From positions 50,804 through 114,803 of the forward strand of contig JABXJS010000279.1 in the NCBI GenBank assembly GCA_013538855.1: 64,000 nucleotides of DNA. The letters are read 5' to 3'. The notes under the pieces are model-generated. The model was given only the letters and a program-made list of their open reading frames with translations, was not told where the DNA came from and did no database searches. The number at the start of each line of letters is the position of its first letter. Positions within the stretch are counted from its first letter, which is position 1. A program made the position numbers and the translations under genes. Source of the DNA: Herpetosiphonaceae bacterium. Lineage in GTDB: Bacteria; Chloroflexota; Chloroflexia; Chloroflexales; Herpetosiphonaceae. Positions 35,828 through 44,032 of the stretch are shown here, in pieces.

Positions 35828-37519
35828 ATGGCGCGGACATGCCCGATCTGTCAGTCACAGGTGCTCGACGACTCGCAATTTTGTTCAAACTGCGGAGCGC
35901 GCCTCCCAGCCGCTGACGCAAACCCCACCCCAGCCTATCCAACGGCACCACCTGGCAGCGCCGATAGCAGCCGCAGCGTGCGCGCCTCGCAGCCGCTTGG
36001 CTTTGGCAGCAATCCGCCGAGCGCTGCGCCAGCCAGTGCTGCGGCCCCCTTCGCTGGTCCGCCAAGCACTTCAGGCAGCGATTCCGCCGGTGATCAAGCA
36101 CCGAGCTACCCGCCCTACCAGCAGCCGGGCAATCCGCCGCCGAGCTACCCGCCCTACCAGGCGGCAGGCTATCCGCCGCCAGCAGGCGGTGGGCCAGCGC
36201 CAAGCTATCCGCCACAGCCGCAGCAGTGGTCGGGCACGCCGCCAGCCGGCTATCCGCCCTACCAGCCAGCGGGCTTTGCGCCGCCAGCAGGCGCTGCACA
36301 GCCGTACCCGGCCACGGGTGCGCCCGCCAAGCGGCGCGGGCCAGGGATTGTGCTGATTGGGCTAGGGCTGATCTTTCTGCTCACCGCGATTATTGCAGCG
36401 GTGATCGCCATCATCAATGGCACCAAGCCCAACCAGCCAACCTTTGTACAGGTCACGCCGCCATCGGGCCAGCTACAGCCAACCGCGCCGCCAGTGGCGC
36501 AGGCCACGCCGACGGCCGCCAGCACGATCGCGCCAACCGCAGCGATCATCATCGAGGAGGGCATCAGCGGCGCAACTGGCGAGATCGTCTATCTAAGCTA
36601 CAGCGATGATACAATCTACAGCCAGGCGGCCAGCAGCGGCCAGGGGCTAGGACACACATTTACATTTAGCGACACCTACGCCTTCACCGTCGGCGAGGCG
36701 GTCTGGTCGCCAGATGGCGCACATGTGCTGAGCCTGGACCAACAGCGCAACGGCGCAGTGCTGAACCTCAGCGACCGTGACGGCAGCAATCTGCGCCAAG
36801 TCGCCAGCGTTGAGGATGCCGTGCCCTACTGGCTCTACTGGTCATCAGATAGCCGCTATGTCGCATTTGTTGTCAGCGATGCCGACCCCGACGACGTATC
36901 CGAGCAAAATGTTTATGTGCTTGATGTAACCACGAGCGAGCTAAAGCAGCTAACCAGCAGCGGCGGCGTATCAACGAACTTTCTGGCCTGGTCGCCAGAC
37001 AGCAGCTGGCTGGCCTACACAGTCGATGATCCGGACTTTCAGCAGCACCTGCACATCGCACATCCCGATGGCAGCGATGACCACGAGCTAACCGCCGGGT
37101 CGTTCTACGATGCGTGGTGGCTGGCAAACGGCGAGATCGCCGTCAGCGACTTCTGCGGGCCGCGCCAGGCGATCAGTGTGTGCAGCTACAGCCCCGACGG
37201 CGGCGCGGCCACGCTGGTCTATGAGCTGGACGAGCTGGCCTTCTACGGCGCATCACCTGACGGCCAGTGGCTCATGCTCAACGACTACAATACTGGCGCG
37301 CTGTTTGTGGCCAACGTCGCCACGCAGGCCAAGCAGCAGGTGGCCACGCCACAATCCGACGACGAGTACCTCGACTGGGGCGTCTGGTCGCCAGATAATC
37401 GCTATGTCACCTACGAAGACTACGCATCCAACATCACCTATGTCTATGAGCTAGGCTCGAACACAGCAAGCCAGCCGCTCTCCAGCGACACGGTGCTCGC
37501 CTGGCTGCCGGAGCAGTAG
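35828..37519 (+). CDS. zinc-ribbon membrane protein with extracytoplasmic TolB-like beta-propeller
   Basis: A 563-residue protein in three parts. Residues 5-22 are a zinc ribbon (C5-x2-C8 and C19-x2-C22). Residues ~35-165 are Pro/Tyr-rich with repeated PPSYPPYQ-like units. A single membrane helix at about 172-194 (IVLIGLGLIFLLTAIIAAVIA) is followed by a Thr/Pro stalk and, from ~residue 240 to the end, a beta-propeller with recurring WSPD(G/S/N) blades (VWSPDGAHV, WSSDSRYV, AWSPDSSWL, VWSPDNRYV) like TolB/WD40-type repeats. Its role is unknown; the propeller may bind a ligand or partner outside the membrane. It is divergent from treS and 2 bp before the phosphatase gene. Confidence 0.82.
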   Translation: MARTCPICQSQVLDDSQFCSNCGARLPAADANPTPAYPTAPPGSADSSRSVRASQPLGFGSNPPSAAPASAAAPFAGPPSTSGSDSAGDQAPSYPPYQQPGNPPPSYPPYQAAGYPPPAGGGPAPSYPPQPQQWSGTPPAGYPPYQPAGFAPPAGAAQPYPATGAPAKRRGPGIVLIGLGLIFLLTAIIAAVIAIINGTKPNQPTFVQVTPPSGQLQPTAPPVAQATPTAASTIAPTAAIIIEEGISGATGEIVYLSYSDDTIYSQAASSGQGLGHTFTFSDTYAFTVGEAVWSPDGAHVLSLDQQRNGAVLNLSDRDGSNLRQVASVEDAVPYWLYWSSDSRYVAFVVSDADPDDVSEQNVYVLDVTTSELKQLTSSGGVSTNFLAWSPDSSWLAYTVDDPDFQQHLHIAHPDGSDDHELTAGSFYDAWWLANGEIAVSDFCGPRQAISVCSYSPDGGAATLVYELDELAFYGASPDGQWLMLNDYNTGALFVANVATQAKQQVATPQSDDEYLDWGVWSPDNRYVTYEDYASNITYVYELGSNTASQPLSSDTVLAWLPEQ

Positions 37520-37521
37520 CG

Positions 37522-37986
37522 ATGCAGCTCATCTGGATCGAGCCACAGCAGCTCGCCGTCGGCCAGCCGCCCGCCGACCAGACCGAGCTGCGCATGCTGC
37601 GGCGGCTCGGACTGCGTGCGGTGCTGACGCTGCGCGAGCACAGCTGGCTAGCGCTCGCAGAGATTAAGCATGCCGACCTGCTGCGGGCCGATGTGCTGCC
37701 GCTGCATGTGCCAGTGCCACGCGAGCAGCCGCCGACCAGCGCACAGGCGGCGCAGATTCTGCGCATGCTCGCCGCCTGCCAGCACGAGCAGCGCCCGCTG
37801 CTGCTGCACTGCACAGCGGCAGGTGATCGCAGCGCCACCGTAGTGCAGCTGTACTGGCTTAGCCGCGGCCACACGCTGGCCGAGCTGCCACTGCTCCTGC
37901 GCCGCCACTGGCCACACGTGCCGAGCATCAGTGCGCAGCAGCGCGCCTTGCTGGAGCACTTTAGCGCGCAGCAAACCCCAGCCTGA
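37522..37986 (+). CDS. dual-specificity/tyrosine phosphatase-like protein
   Basis: A 154-residue small phosphatase. The P-loop is HCTAAGDRS with C97 and R103, the C-x5-R signature of tyrosine and dual-specificity phosphatases. The general-acid region would be near ADVLPLHVPVP, although a clear Asp loop is not obvious. Substrates could be phosphotyrosine, phosphoserine/threonine or phosphoinositide-like; with a Ser/Thr kinase in the same window (1784-3664) a signalling role is possible but not linked by position. It starts 2 bp after the zinc-ribbon protein. Confidence 0.82.
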   Translation: MQLIWIEPQQLAVGQPPADQTELRMLRRLGLRAVLTLREHSWLALAEIKHADLLRADVLPLHVPVPREQPPTSAQAAQILRMLAACQHEQRPLLLHCTAAGDRSATVVQLYWLSRGHTLAELPLLLRRHWPHVPSISAQQRALLEHFSAQQTPA

Positions 37987-38050
37987 ATTCTCCGCAAAAG
38001 CATGATATGCTCCACATAACCGAACGTATAGCGCAGAAGGATCAACGACT

Positions 38051-39580
38051 ATGCAACGTTTAAAACGAGGATTTCGGCTGGTGCTGCCAGTGCTGGCCGT
38101 GCTGCTCATTGTCAGCCTCGGCACCAGCGGCTGGCTGCTGTGGGAGCGTAGCGCGCTCCGCAGCGAAAACGCCACCACCACCGCCGAGTTTGATACGCTC
38201 AAGGAGCAGATAACCAAAGCTGACCAAGTTCAAGATACAAACCGTCAGCTGCAAAACCAGGTCGAGGATTTACAGAGCCAGCTCAGCGAGGCCCAGCGCG
38301 GCCAGCCCACCTCCGAAAATACACCGCCGGAGGCGACCCCAGAGGCCACGCCTGAGGCGACAGCGGAGGCCACGCCTGAGGCGACCCCAGAGGCCACGCC
38401 CGAGGTTGGCGGCTCCACCCCGCCTGACGCTGTGGTCGCGACCATGCGCCAAATCGAGCAGGAGGTGATCGCCATCCGCGGGCTGCCCGAGACGCGGCCA
38501 GTCGAGCGGCGCTTCATGACCCGCGACGAGCTGCGCAACTACATCGTCAGCGAGATGGAAAAAGAGAACAATCCAGACGAGATCGCGAACAGCGGCCTGA
38601 CACTGTGGCTGCTTGGCCTAGCGCCAAAAGATATTGACCTTGAGCAGCTGTTCGTCGAACTACAGACCGAGCAGATCGCCGGCTTCTACGACCCAGAGAC
38701 CAAGGCGTTCTACCTCATCGGTGAGCGTCAAGACCTACCGCCGGTGGATCAGATCACCTATGCCCACGAGTTCGACCATAATCTGCAAGACCAAGTGATT
38801 GATCTTAACGCTGGCCTCGACGCCAGCCAGTTTGATAGTGATCGCTCGCTGGCCTTCCGCTCGCTGGTCGAGGGTGACGCAACCCTGTTGATGCAGCAGT
38901 GGCTCCAGCAGGATCTGCTCAATCGCATGAGTCCCACCGAGCTACAGGCCCTGCTGCAAGAGCTACAAAAACAGGAAAATAGCTCGCCGCAGCTCGACGC
39001 AGCGCCGGAGGTGATCCGGGCCGGCCTGCTGTTTCCCTACCAGGAGGGCGCGGCGTTTGTGCAGGCGCTCTATGATCGTGGCGGCTGGTCCGCTGTGACC
39101 GAGGCGCTGCGCGACCCGCCAACATCCACCGAGCAGATCTTGCATCCAGAGAAGTACTACGCACCAGAGCGCGAGAACCCGGTTTTGCCCGAGCGCTTCG
39201 ATCTAGCGAGTGCAATGGGCGCTGGATGGACCAGCGTCACCACCGACACGCTCGGCGAGTTCGACCTGCGTCTGCTGCTGCAAGAGGCCCAGGCCAGCGG
39301 CGACATCAACTCTGCTGCCGCAGGCATCGCTGGCATTCGCTATGCGCTCTACAAGCAGGAGAGCGGCACCAGCCCGCTGCTGCAGATGACGCTGCGCTGG
39401 GACACGCCCGCCGATGGCGATGAGTTTCTCAGCGCCTACCAGAGCGCGCTGGAGCCATACGGCAACATCTATCGCCGCGCTGACATGCTGATTGGAATCA
39501 AGGGCAGCGGCAGCGAGTACACGCTGCTCTACAGTCCAGACGAAACAGTGCTGCGCACAGCGCTGGCAGCGCAGCCGTAG
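38051..39580 (+). CDS. membrane-anchored protein with HExxH metalloprotease-like motif
   Basis: A 509-residue protein. A single N-terminal helix (VLPVLAVLLIVSLGTSGWLL, about 12-31) anchors it. Residues ~35-78 look like a coiled coil (TLKEQITKADQVQDTNRQLQ...). A Thr/Pro/Glu-rich stalk with the repeated unit EATP follows (~residues 95-120). The globular part has YAHEFDHNLQD, where H239-E240-x-x-H243 forms an H-E-x-x-H zinc motif, and E274 in LVEGDATLL is a good third ligand (gluzincin arrangement). The rest is helical with no other recognised domain. Outside-facing peptidase is the likely function, but it is a motif-level call. Confidence 0.68.
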   Translation: MQRLKRGFRLVLPVLAVLLIVSLGTSGWLLWERSALRSENATTTAEFDTLKEQITKADQVQDTNRQLQNQVEDLQSQLSEAQRGQPTSENTPPEATPEATPEATAEATPEATPEATPEVGGSTPPDAVVATMRQIEQEVIAIRGLPETRPVERRFMTRDELRNYIVSEMEKENNPDEIANSGLTLWLLGLAPKDIDLEQLFVELQTEQIAGFYDPETKAFYLIGERQDLPPVDQITYAHEFDHNLQDQVIDLNAGLDASQFDSDRSLAFRSLVEGDATLLMQQWLQQDLLNRMSPTELQALLQELQKQENSSPQLDAAPEVIRAGLLFPYQEGAAFVQALYDRGGWSAVTEALRDPPTSTEQILHPEKYYAPERENPVLPERFDLASAMGAGWTSVTTDTLGEFDLRLLLQEAQASGDINSAAAGIAGIRYALYKQESGTSPLLQMTLRWDTPADGDEFLSAYQSALEPYGNIYRRADMLIGIKGSGSEYTLLYSPDETVLRTALAAQP

Positions 39581-39693
39581 CACGAGCGCCGCGCTGCTAG
39601 CTCCTAGAGCGCAAGGCGACTATTAGGCCATTCCCAAGCCTGCTATCGGCAATGGTATAATCAAGCGCGAGTGCGTTTGTGAATGGAGGCTTT

Positions 39694-40347
39694 ATGTCAC
39701 GACTTGACCCTGAGACCAATCAGTGGCTATGCAAAATTGTGCTGTTTGCGCCGCCAAGCGACACTGGCCTAGCCCTCACACGCCAGCTGCTCGCCAGCCT
39801 GCCGTCGAAGCACACCGAAAACAGTTGGGATACGCCAGTTGCAGGCGAGGCGACGCTGGTTGCGCGCTACAAGCCTGCGACAACAACCCTTAACGATATC
39901 AAGCCGCTCTACTCCATCCACGCTCTGCGCACCGCCAACAGCAGCGCTGTTGATCGCCAGCACCTGCTGGGCAACGTCGATGGTGTGGTGCTGCTGCTCG
40001 ATGCCAACGATATGGACAGCACCATGCAGACCGAGCGCGAGCTAGAGCGCTGCCTGGGCATGTTTGGCAAGATGATCGCCACGCTGCCCACCGTGCTGCT
40101 GAGCAATGCACCGCTGAGCGAGGATCAGCAAAGCTCCCTCAATCCCAACGATAAGTCGCTGTTCGTCGGCGACACCAACACGAATCTTCAGCGCGCCCTG
40201 ACCACGCTGATCGGGCAACTGGAGCAGGACTCAGGCTTTGCTGGCTTTGGCTTCGATCTTGACGACATCGATGATGATCTCGAAGATACCGACTGGGACG
40301 ATATAGAGTTCGATGATTTGCACGCCTATGACGATGACGAAGAGTAG
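39694..40347 (+). CDS. degenerate small-GTPase-like protein with acidic tail
   Basis: A 217-residue protein. The middle has a Ras/MglA-like order: VDGVVLLLDANDMDSTMQTERELERCL, then LPTVLLSNAPLS, where the N-K-x-D base-recognition motif would be, and LFVGDTN further on. The P-loop (G-x4-G-K-S/T) and the N-K-x-D motif are missing, so GTP binding is doubtful. The last ~35 residues are almost all Asp/Glu, with LDDIDDDLEDTDWDDIEFDD. The start at 39694 has GGAGG 7 bp before it. The next gene starts inside its last codons. Confidence 0.55.
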   Translation: MSRLDPETNQWLCKIVLFAPPSDTGLALTRQLLASLPSKHTENSWDTPVAGEATLVARYKPATTTLNDIKPLYSIHALRTANSSAVDRQHLLGNVDGVVLLLDANDMDSTMQTERELERCLGMFGKMIATLPTVLLSNAPLSEDQQSSLNPNDKSLFVGDTNTNLQRALTTLIGQLEQDSGFAGFGFDLDDIDDDLEDTDWDDIEFDDLHAYDDDEE

Positions 40348-41173
40348 CCTGCCGCTCCAGCTCCGCCCGGCCACGCTCGGTGATCGCGACCCGCTCATGG
40401 CGTGGTGCAACCGTCTGTGGGACGGCGAAGAGGACTATATCGGCGATGTTTGGGCCGACTGGGTGGCCGAGGGCAACTTGTTTGTCGGCACACACCCAGA
40501 GTTCAGCGAGCCGGTCGCCCTGCTGCGCCTGCGCATGCTAACTCCAGCAGAGGCATGGTTCGGCGGGCTGCGCATTCATCCACAGCTGCAAGGTCAGGGC
40601 ATTGGGCGTGCGCTGATCGCCATGGCGCAGCAGTGGGCCAGCGAGCGCGGCGCGCAAAGCATCGGCTACATGACCGAGACCAAAAATCAGCGCATGCACT
40701 ATCTTGGCCAGCAGCTTGGCTACACACAGCTGGGCACGATCACCATCTGCAATGTACAGACAGCCCCGGCGCTTGCGGCGCTCGCCAGCCAGCCACAGAT
40801 TGACCTCCAGCTCGATACGACGCTGCAGTCCATTCAGCATGGACGCTACATCTATGACTGGACCATGCTGCGGCTTACCCCGCAGCGCATTGCGCATCAT
40901 GCAGCGGCCAACGAGCTGCTGGCGCTTGCCGATGGGCAGGGATGGGCCATCTACAGCGTCGACCACGAGCACACCGAGGGCTGCGTGCATCAGCTTGCTG
41001 GCGACATGGCAGCGCAGCAGCGCCTGCTGGCCCACATCCGCGCCAGCTATCCAGCCTACCATTTGATTATACCGGTCTGGGCGGGCCAAGCAGCCCTCGA
41101 CCAGCCAGAGCGCCTGGGCATCCAGCCCCAGACCGGTAGTGAGCACTACAGCCTGTTCGAGCGACAGCTGTGA
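40328..41173 (+). CDS. GNAT-family N-acetyltransferase
   Basis: A 281-residue protein with a GNAT domain in the first half: PLQLRPATLGDRDPLMAW, then LRIHPQLQGQGIGRALI (Q-x-x-G-x-G/A acetyl-CoA motif) and GYMTETKNQRMHYLGQQLGY. The second half (~residues 140-281) holds AVHxx-free, GNAT-like sequence of a second, less conserved unit. It overlaps the upstream gene by 20 bp; ATG codons at 40328 and 40334 are both possible and neither has a good ribosome-binding site. Substrate unknown. Confidence 0.8.
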   Translation: MTMTKSSLPLQLRPATLGDRDPLMAWCNRLWDGEEDYIGDVWADWVAEGNLFVGTHPEFSEPVALLRLRMLTPAEAWFGGLRIHPQLQGQGIGRALIAMAQQWASERGAQSIGYMTETKNQRMHYLGQQLGYTQLGTITICNVQTAPALAALASQPQIDLQLDTTLQSIQHGRYIYDWTMLRLTPQRIAHHAAANELLALADGQGWAIYSVDHEHTEGCVHQLAGDMAAQQRLLAHIRASYPAYHLIIPVWAGQAALDQPERLGIQPQTGSEHYSLFERQL

Positions 41174-41285
41174 ACGTTTATTCTTCTAACCCCCGAGCTT
41201 GCCGCTCATAGAGGCTTGCGGTATCATACGGGCGCGTTTGGAATGCACTTCTCCAAACCGCCCGTTCTTGCTCACAGGAGTACTC

Positions 41286-43985
41286 ATGAAAAGTTCAGAG
41301 CTACGGCAGCGTTTCCTTGAATTCTTTGCCGAGCGCGGGCACCAAGTCGTGCCCAGCAGCTCGCTAATTCCCGTTGACAACCCAACATTGTTGTTCACCG
41401 TGGCCGGCATGGTCCAGTTCAACGATGTGTTTCTTGGGCGCGAGCAGCGCCCGTATAGCCGGGCCGCCAGTTCACAGAAATGCTTGCGCATCTCAGGCAA
41501 GCAGAATGATCTTGAGAATGTTGGCCCGTCGCCGCGCCATCACACCTTCTTCGAGATGCTAGGCAACTTCTCGTTTGGCGACTACTTCAAGCGCGAAGCG
41601 ATCCAGTTCGCCTGGGATTTCCTCGTCGGCCAGCTCAAGCTCGACCCGCAGCGGCTGTGGGTAACAATCTACGAGGGCGACGAGCAGATTCCCGCCGATG
41701 AAGAGGCCGAGGACTACTGGCAGCAGGTCGGCGTGCCCAAGGAGCGCATTCTGCGCTTCGGGCCAAAAGATAACCTGTGGGCGGCTGGCGATACCGGCCC
41801 GCGCGGCCCCTGCTCGGAGATCCACTACTACCAAGGCGATCAGCCTGAGTCCCAGACTCCTGCCGGCGTCAACTCCGACGACGACAACTACATGGAGATC
41901 TGGAACTTGGTGTTTATGCAGTACAACCGTGATGAGGACGGCACGCTCACGCCGCTGCCCAAGCCGTCGATCGACACCGGCATGAGCCTAGAGCGCTTGG
42001 CTGCGGTGGTGCAGGGTGTGCGTAACAACTACGCCACCGACGCCTTCACGCCGATCATCCACACCACGATGGAGCTGCTTGGTGCCAACGCCGACCACTA
42101 CGCCGCCCATGCGGCCGCGTATCACGTGGTTGCCGACCACAGCCGCGCGGTGGCCTTTATGATCGCCGACGGTCTGCGCCCAGGCAACGAAGGCCGCTCC
42201 TACGTGCTGCGCCGCCTGATCCGCCGCGCCGCCTACTTCGGCCAGACCATCGGCTTCAACCAGCCATTCCTGGCCGAGACGGTCACAACGGTCATCAACA
42301 CCATGAGCGCCGCCTACCCCGAGCTGAGCGCCAAGGCCGACTACATCGCCGAGGTCGTCACCGCCGAGGAGGAGCGCTTCTCGAAGACGCTCGCCAGCGG
42401 CCTCAAGCAGCTAGAGGCCATGCTCTCCACGCCCGGCAGCGCCAACGGCACCGTCTTCAGCGGCGCGGAGGCCTTCAAGCTCTACGATACCTACGGCTTC
42501 CCGCTTGATCTGACGGCTAAGATTTTGGCCGAGCGCGGCCTGGTGGTCGACGAGGCCGAGTACGAGCGCGAGCTTGAGGCCCAGCGCGCCCGTGGCCGCG
42601 ACGCCGCCCAGTTTAAGAAAGGCGCTGCCGCCGAGCGCTGGGCCGAGCGCGATCTGCCCGCAACCGCCTTTGTGGGCTACCACGAGCTGCAAACGTGGGC
42701 GCATGTGCTTGCGCTGGAGGTGGACAACGAGGAGCTAGGCACGGTGCAGCGCGGCCAGCAGGTGCAGCTTGTGCTTGATCGCACACCCTGCTATGCCGAG
42801 AGCGGCGGCCAAGTTGGCGATACCGGCACACTGCGCGGGCCAAACGGCGTGATCAAGATCACCGACGTGCAGAAGCCGCTGCCAGGGCTGTTCATCCACT
42901 TTGGCGAAGTTGTCGAGGGCGCGGTGAGCCTGCGCGATCAGGTTGAGGTGGTGGTCGACGCTGAGCGGCGGCGCGCTATTCTGCGCAACCACACCGCAAC
43001 GCACCTGCTGCACCGGGCGCTGCGCGATGTGCTTGGCGAGCACGCCGAGCAGGCTGGCTCGCTGGTCGCGCCAGATCGGCTGCGCTTCGACTTTACCAAC
43101 CAGCGCCCAGTTAGCGCCGAGCAGCTGCACACGATTGAGCAGAGCGTCAACAGCTGGATTCTGGCCGACACCCAGGTGTCCGCCGCCGAGATGACCTACC
43201 CAGAGGCGATCAACCTCGGCGCAATGGCGCTGTTTGGCGAGAAGTACGGCGATGTCGTGCGCGTGATCACGATTGGCTGTGGCAACACAAGCGCTGCAGC
43301 GGAGCTGGGCGATGTCCACGTGCACGCGCAGACGGGCGTGTGCTCGCGCGAGCTGTGCGGCGGCACGCACGTGCAGCGCACCGGCGAGATCGGCTTCTTC
43401 CGCATCGTCAGCGAAGGCTCAGTCGCCGCTGGTGTGCGCCGCATCGAGGCGCTGACTGGCCATGGGGCCATTGAGTGGGTCGCCAACCAGACCAGCACGC
43501 TGGACACCATCGCCGACAAGCTTGCGGCGCAGCCCGCCCAAATCGTTGAGCGCGTCGATGCGCTGCTGGCTGAGCTGAAGCAGCGCAAGCAGGAGATCGA
43601 CCGGCTGCGCAGCCAGATCGCCGCCGGGCTGGTCGACCAGCTTGTGCAGCAAAAGATCGAGCACAAGGGCACCACCATCATCACCGCGCGCGTCGAGGCC
43701 CCCGATGCTGACGCCTTCCGCCAGCTCAGCGAGCAGCTGCGCGACCGCATCGGTGCTGGGATTGTGGTGCTTGGCACCGTCATCGACGAGAAGCCGCTGC
43801 TGCTTGTCGCGCTCACACCGGATCAGATCAAGGCCGGACGCCACGCCGGCAAGCTGGTGAAGTCGCTGGCAACGCTGATCGGCGGCGGCGGCGGCGGCCG
43901 ACCGGACTTTGCCCAAGCCGGCGGGCGCGACGCAAGCGGGCTTGACCAGGCCCTTAGCCGCGTAACAGAACTGCTGGATAGCTAA
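41286..43985 (+). CDS. alaS: alanine--tRNA ligase
   Basis: An 899-residue class II aminoacyl-tRNA synthetase that charges tRNA-Ala. Visible features: N-terminal SSELRQRFLEFFAERGH; class-II motif 2 region GKQNDLENVGPSPRHHTFFEML; the editing-domain zinc site NHTATHLLH and SRELCGGTHV (C-x-x-x-H); and a C-terminal Ala-specific domain ending with GGGGGGRPDFAQAGG, typical of C-Ala. The start at 41286 follows AGGAG by 5 bp. It is followed 47 bp later by a baseplate-J-like protein and then ruvX, matching the alaS-x-ruvX order known in other phyla. Confidence 0.97.
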   Translation: MKSSELRQRFLEFFAERGHQVVPSSSLIPVDNPTLLFTVAGMVQFNDVFLGREQRPYSRAASSQKCLRISGKQNDLENVGPSPRHHTFFEMLGNFSFGDYFKREAIQFAWDFLVGQLKLDPQRLWVTIYEGDEQIPADEEAEDYWQQVGVPKERILRFGPKDNLWAAGDTGPRGPCSEIHYYQGDQPESQTPAGVNSDDDNYMEIWNLVFMQYNRDEDGTLTPLPKPSIDTGMSLERLAAVVQGVRNNYATDAFTPIIHTTMELLGANADHYAAHAAAYHVVADHSRAVAFMIADGLRPGNEGRSYVLRRLIRRAAYFGQTIGFNQPFLAETVTTVINTMSAAYPELSAKADYIAEVVTAEEERFSKTLASGLKQLEAMLSTPGSANGTVFSGAEAFKLYDTYGFPLDLTAKILAERGLVVDEAEYERELEAQRARGRDAAQFKKGAAAERWAERDLPATAFVGYHELQTWAHVLALEVDNEELGTVQRGQQVQLVLDRTPCYAESGGQVGDTGTLRGPNGVIKITDVQKPLPGLFIHFGEVVEGAVSLRDQVEVVVDAERRRAILRNHTATHLLHRALRDVLGEHAEQAGSLVAPDRLRFDFTNQRPVSAEQLHTIEQSVNSWILADTQVSAAEMTYPEAINLGAMALFGEKYGDVVRVITIGCGNTSAAAELGDVHVHAQTGVCSRELCGGTHVQRTGEIGFFRIVSEGSVAAGVRRIEALTGHGAIEWVANQTSTLDTIADKLAAQPAQIVERVDALLAELKQRKQEIDRLRSQIAAGLVDQLVQQKIEHKGTTIITARVEAPDADAFRQLSEQLRDRIGAGIVVLGTVIDEKPLLLVALTPDQIKAGRHAGKLVKSLATLIGGGGGGRPDFAQAGGRDASGLDQALSRVTELLDS

Positions 43986-44032
43986 GACCGCTGGCGCGGG
44001 CACCCCGCGCTGTCCGAAGGAGACGCAGACGC

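Noticed and set aside
41174..41285. T-box or other riboswitch before alaS
   Set aside because: Only about 110 bp with no T-box consensus or strong stem-loop series was seen.
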